A stretch of 51,635 bases of DNA, from NCBI GenBank assembly GCA_934667175.1, contig CAKULN010000019.1, positions 1-51,635 of the forward strand. The letters are read 5' to 3'. A program made the translations under genes and the position numbers. The stretch comes from an uncultured Bacteroidales bacterium (GTDB lineage Bacteria > Bacteroidota > Bacteroidia > Bacteroidales > UBA932). Below are positions 48,318 to 51,635 of this stretch, in pieces (positions within the stretch are counted from its first letter, which is position 1; the number at the start of each line of letters is the position of its first letter). A model generated the notes under the pieces. That model was not told the origin of the DNA. It did not search any database and saw only the letters and a program-made list of their open reading frames with translations.

Positions 48318-50876
48318 ATGATGCTGAACAGAAAAATGACAACAATCGCCGCCATCGCCGCGGGCATATTCCTTTCTGTTTTTATTTCTGGAGCCACCGA
48401 ATGCGTTGCGGATAGGTTCGCTTGCATGCCGGTTTCTGGTTTGCATGGCACAGCCGGCGCTTTCATCGGGAGGGTCGGAGAGGCTGTCGTCGTGGCCGGA
48501 GGATCTGATTTTGAGGATGCCAGACCATGGGAAGGCGGATCGAAGAGTTATTATGACAGGATATGGGCTGTCACAGAAGTCGGGGATTCCCTGTCCTGCC
48601 GGGAGGTAAAAGATGTAAGGCTTCCTCAGCCTTTGGGCAATGGATGTGTGGCTGGAGACGGCAGGACAATGTACTGCATCGGAGGCCTGAATGCCAACGG
48701 CCGTTATTCGGACATATTCACTATCAGCGGTTCTCCATCTGATCTCAGGGTCAAGCCGTTTTGCGCGCTGCCTGAGGGTTTTGTCCCGAACGCCGCCGAG
48801 TACCATAAGGGCTATATTTATATAATAGGTACGAAGGATGGAGCGAATTGTCTTTTGAGATTGAATGTCGGTTCCCGTCAATTCAAGGAACTTGCGCCAT
48901 GCCCTGGGCGGACTGTCGCGGAAGGAAGTTGCTTTGTCTACCAACATAACGGTAGGGAAGAGGCTCTGTATCTCATAGGCGGAAGGAACGCCGGACCTGA
49001 CGGAATATTCATTGAGAGCAATGTCTGGGAGTATCTTCCGACCCATGACACATGGAATATGAAGTCTCCTTTCAAAGACGGAGGCAGGCCGCTGTCTTTG
49101 ATGTACAGCGCGGCGGTCAGGTATGGTTCGGCGCATATCCTTGTCTTTGGTGGTGATGACGGGGTCGAGTTTTGTCTCAGAGACTCAATCGTCCGTACGG
49201 ATTCAGACCCGGAGAGCTTGAAGGCGGCATTCATCGGCCATAAAGGATTTTCCGACAAGATATTCGCCTATCACGCCATCACTGACACATGGATCACACT
49301 TGATTCGCTTGGCTTCACTTTGCCGGTCGTGACCACTGCCGTGGATTTGAACGGGAAGATAATCCTGCCGTCCGGGGAGATCAGACCTGGAGTGAGGTCG
49401 AACGACATCATTGAGATTACCATAAATGACAAAGTGTCTTTCGGCTGGGTCAACTATCTTGTGGTGGTTCTCTACCTTCTTCTGATGATGGGAATGGGAT
49501 TCTATTTCTCAAGGAAGAACAGTGGGTCGGACAAGTTCTTCAAGGGTGGAGGAAGCATCCCGTGGTGGGCTGCCGGAATCAGCATATTCGCGACAGCCCT
49601 AAGCGCCATAACATTCCTTTCCATCCCAGCCAAGGCGTATGCGGCTGATTGGGGCATGTTCATGTTCAACATGACGATCATCCTGACAGTCCCGGTAGTC
49701 ATCAACTTCTACCTGCCGCTTTTCCGGAGACTCAAGGTGGCCTCCGCCTATGAATATCTCGAAGAGAGGTTCAGCGGCTCGGTCCGCTGCCTGGCCTCAG
49801 CCTTTTTCTGCCTCTTCATGTTCACAAGAATAGCGATTGTCCTGTTCCTCCCCTCACTTGCACTCAACGCGGTGACAGGCATAAACATCTATCTGTGCAT
49901 ACTCATGATGGGGGTCGTGACGATCATCTATTGCACCATGGGCGGAATAGAGGCTGTCGTGTGGGGTGATGTCGTGCAGGGAATCCTGCTTGTAGGTGGT
50001 GCGGTTCTCTCTTTCGTCTGGATTGTCGGTGGCATTGATGGCGGTTTCGGAGAATTCATGAATGTGGCCGTGGGGCAGTCGAAATTCAACATACTTGACA
50101 TGTCTCTGGACTGGACACAACCTGTTTTCTGGGTGGCTATTCTGGGTGGCTTCTCCAACCAGCTTCTTACCTACACTTCAGATCAGTCCGTAGTGCAGAA
50201 GTACCTCACGGTAAAGGACACCAAAGGCACCGAGAAAGGTCTATGGATGAATGGATTCCTCAGCATTCCGATAGCATTCCTGTTCTTTGGCATAGGTACG
50301 GCTCTTTTCGTGTTTTTCCGCCAGGAACCGTCGCTTCTGAATGTGGGGATGAGCAACACTGACTCGATCTTTCCTCATTACATAATGTGCCGGTTGCCTG
50401 TGGGTGTGTCCGGTCTTCTCGTCGCCGCGATATTCGCCGCCGCCATGTCCACCCTGTCTTCCAACATCAACTCTTCCACGACCGTCATGAGCGAGGACTT
50501 CTACTCGAAGATCAAAAAGAACTGTACTGACGCTCAGAAAGTAAGATTCGCGAGGGTGTCAGGGATCATTGTCGGTACTCTTGGTGTCCTGATGGCTGTG
50601 GCATTGGCCACGTTCGACATCGTCTCATTGTGGGACCAATTCAATTTTTTCCTTGGTCTGCTGACAAGTGGACTTGGCGGTCTGTTCCTGATGGGAATAT
50701 TCACAAGACGCATCGGAACCAGAAGCGCCATGGCCGGTTTTGTCGGCTGCGTGGTGGTTCTTCTGCTCTTCCATCGTTTCTCTCACGTGACATCAACCCT
50801 TTATGGCTTCCTCGGCCTGGTCTCATGTTTCCTGATCGGTTGGCTTGCAAGCTTTGTGTTCGGAAAAGGCCGGTAG
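48318..50876 (+). CDS. Kelch sialic-acid mutarotase (NanM-like) fused to SSS transporter
   Basis: 852 residues from the ATG at 48318; the open GTG at 48291 lies in the leader motif. After an N-terminal signal-like helix, residues ~35-365 form a cyclically permuted kelch propeller of the NanM/YjhT type (VVVAGGSDFEDARPWEGG, YCIGGLNANGRYSDIF, YLIGGRNAGPDGIF, LVFGGDDG). From about residue 375 a sodium:solute symporter with about 13 helices follows (SIPWWAAGISIFATALSAITFLS, YEYLEERFSGSVRCL, GGFSNQLLTYTSDQSVVQKYL). The outside propeller would convert alpha- to beta-Neu5Ac, or present it, directly at the transporter. Divergent from nanA. Fusions of this type are known in the phylum, but sialic-acid specificity is inferred from context. 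Confidence 0.93.
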   Translation: MMLNRKMTTIAAIAAGIFLSVFISGATECVADRFACMPVSGLHGTAGAFIGRVGEAVVVAGGSDFEDARPWEGGSKSYYDRIWAVTEVGDSLSCREVKDVRLPQPLGNGCVAGDGRTMYCIGGLNANGRYSDIFTISGSPSDLRVKPFCALPEGFVPNAAEYHKGYIYIIGTKDGANCLLRLNVGSRQFKELAPCPGRTVAEGSCFVYQHNGREEALYLIGGRNAGPDGIFIESNVWEYLPTHDTWNMKSPFKDGGRPLSLMYSAAVRYGSAHILVFGGDDGVEFCLRDSIVRTDSDPESLKAAFIGHKGFSDKIFAYHAITDTWITLDSLGFTLPVVTTAVDLNGKIILPSGEIRPGVRSNDIIEITINDKVSFGWVNYLVVVLYLLLMMGMGFYFSRKNSGSDKFFKGGGSIPWWAAGISIFATALSAITFLSIPAKAYAADWGMFMFNMTIILTVPVVINFYLPLFRRLKVASAYEYLEERFSGSVRCLASAFFCLFMFTRIAIVLFLPSLALNAVTGINIYLCILMMGVVTIIYCTMGGIEAVVWGDVVQGILLVGGAVLSFVWIVGGIDGGFGEFMNVAVGQSKFNILDMSLDWTQPVFWVAILGGFSNQLLTYTSDQSVVQKYLTVKDTKGTEKGLWMNGFLSIPIAFLFFGIGTALFVFFRQEPSLLNVGMSNTDSIFPHYIMCRLPVGVSGLLVAAIFAAAMSTLSSNINSSTTVMSEDFYSKIKKNCTDAQKVRFARVSGIIVGTLGVLMAVALATFDIVSLWDQFNFFLGLLTSGLGGLFLMGIFTRRIGTRSAMAGFVGCVVVLLLFHRFSHVTSTLYGFLGLVSCFLIGWLASFVFGKGR

Positions 50877-51021
50877 CCTGACCACCATCTCGCAATTGGC
50901 GCAGTCGAAGGAGAGGGAGTAGCGTTTGCCGTTGTTGTAGAGGTAGAGATGGGACGTTGGGGAAGTCTTGCGGTTGGATGCGGCCGGACCCGATGCTGCT
51001 GGACTGTACGGGATGTCCTAG
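50877..51021 (-). pseudogene. Antisense C-terminal fragment, possibly peptidase U32
   Basis: Read on the minus strand, one frame gives ASNRKTSPTSHLYLYNNGKR followed by YSLSFDCANCEMVV. A Lys/Arg-Tyr, then F(D/N)C-x2-C ending suggests the C-terminus of U32-type peptidases, recalled from family ends and not confirmed. The reading then runs into sequence antisense to the transporter gene, so the true end is lost. Confidence 0.35.
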
Positions 51022-51053
51022 CCCTTCGTTCCGGCGGATTGCTGCCTGCCACG

Positions 51054-51216
51054 CCCTTACGACGGATTCCGACCCTGAAGGCAGTTGGTGACCGGCGTTG
51101 GTCGGTCCCGGCAAACTGATCGACACCGAGAAGTATTTCGTGATCTGCGCCAACGTCCTTGTCTCGGCTTGTGGCTCGTCCGGATTCAACGCCGCAGACC
51201 GCATGGTTCTCCTTGT
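51054..51216 (+). pseudogene. metX: metX-like fragment with internal deletion
   Basis: The frame reads TDSDPEGSW-stop-PALVGPGKLIDTEKYFVICANVL, then SACGSSG, and jumps straight to FNAADRMVLL. It matches intact metX at 36303-36432 and then at 36678-36711; about 245 bases between are missing. A TGA replaces a Trp codon. Base differences are scattered, so it is not a recent copy of the gene at 36164. Confidence 0.88.
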
Positions 51217-51219
51217 TCT

Positions 51220-51250
51220 CTTACATCGGAACCAGAAGTGCCATGACCGT
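51220..51250 (+). pseudogene. Short piece resembling the SSS transporter gene
   Basis: ACATCGGAACCAGAAGTGCC and the next bases match the transporter gene at 50716-50742 with few changes. It directly follows the metX-like fragment. Confidence 0.6.
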
Positions 51251-51461
51251 GTGGTAGAGATGGCTTTTTTTGAGGATGGGAGGCTCGGTGTTGTGGTTAA
51301 ATCGGTGGTTTCTTTGGGGGTAAGACGTGAAAAATTTCTGTTTTTTAAGAATATTATATGTTTCTTTATCGTTTTTTACGTTGATAATTGCGATATTGCG
51401 GATGGATTCCGGCACGTGTTCGGAGTTTTGTAACCAATCAAGAATTAGAACAACTTCAACT

Positions 51462-51635
51462 ATGGAGAATTCAGAGACAAACAAGGCCGTCCGTCGTAAG
51501 GCCGATGACCGGACAACCATTAACCAAGAGACCATTAAACAGGGGGATATTGACCACCAGGCCGCCGCGTCGGAAGAGGAGCAGTACCTCAAGCGCTACC
51601 GCCACTGCCGCAGGCTTATAGAGGGGGACGTCCGC
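51462..51635 (+). CDS. Unknown protein, 5' part only
   Basis: 58 codons, open to the window edge, starting at an ATG after an AT-rich leader. Begins MENSETNKAVRRKADDRTTI and is very rich in charged residues (EEEQYLKRYRHCRRLIEGDVR). No signal peptide and no recognised domain in the visible part. Confidence 0.6.
   Translation, partial: MENSETNKAVRRKADDRTTINQETIKQGDIDHQAAASEEEQYLKRYRHCRRLIEGDVR

Larger units (their letters stand above)
50877..51461. other. Gene-debris region
   Basis: No intact gene. It contains, in order, an antisense tail fragment, a shortened metX-like fragment, a short piece resembling the SSS gene end, and an AT-rich stretch before the next start codon. Individual fragments are listed separately. 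Confidence 0.65.

Overview
The window reads as a chromosomal segment of a gut-type member of the Bacteroidales (Bacteroidota). The signs are TAnnTTTG promoter boxes with a TTTG-like box about 19-20 bases upstream, a SusC/SusD pair, many SPII lipoproteins, menaquinone genes (menA, a ubiE-type methyltransferase), an SdhC of the b558 type, a YtxH/holin-X/small-protein triad, and DUF4143 ATPases. Coding sequence is moderately GC-rich. A few AT-rich stretches (about 16.3-18.4 kb) look foreign. I cannot name the genus.

Layout. 0-5.4 kb: a secreted host-glycan operon of sialate O-acetylesterase, a six-hairpin glycosidase-like enzyme and a GH110-like beta-helix lipoprotein, closed by a strong convergent terminator. 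5.5-13.2 kb: ubiE (with a repeat-derived insert) and menA, then a TlpA-like lipoprotein, uvrC, a C69 dipeptidase with a long structured leader, and a polysaccharide deacetylase. 13.2-21.6 kb: an accessory zone with two DUF4143-type ATPases, a uracil-DNA-glycosylase-like protein, an ftsK tail, a broken small gene, a C69 dipeptidase fragment, 33-bp tandem repeats, a repeat-rich small protein, a DnaQ-like exonuclease and a WYL regulator. 21.6-33.3 kb: housekeeping genes (dnaE, the YtxH/holin triad, an M24 aminopeptidase, trpB2, an sdhC without its partners, tRNA-Met and tRNA-Gln, an SSS symporter, ispF). 33.4-37.2 kb: a GH9-CE4 fusion protein whose linker is made of palindromic repeats, overlapping metX. 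37.2-50.9 kb: a sialic-acid locus. 50.9-51.6 kb: gene debris, then the start of an unknown gene.

The sialic-acid locus is the functional core. A minus-strand operon (nanA, susC, susD, lipoprotein sialidase, PKD/LamG lipoprotein, second sialidase) would release, import across the outer membrane and cleave sialic acid. A divergent gene encodes a kelch mutarotase fused to an SSS transporter for anomer conversion and inner-membrane uptake. A GntR/FCD regulator and a YhcH-family protein lie at the far end. No nanE or nanK is present in the window. The sialate O-acetylesterase at the left edge could supply deacetylated substrate.

The most unusual material is repeat-driven: (i) a dispersed ~20-bp repeat that has grown into about 90 in-frame residues of the UbiE protein; (ii) two long perfect palindromes with a shared loop forming the GH9-CE4 linker; (iii) a 110-bp structured leader copied at two loci, joined to a boxA-like motif also found ahead of the sialic-acid transporter; (iv) 33-bp repeat arrays at two sites; (v) several diverged fragments of genes whose intact copies lie elsewhere in the same window.
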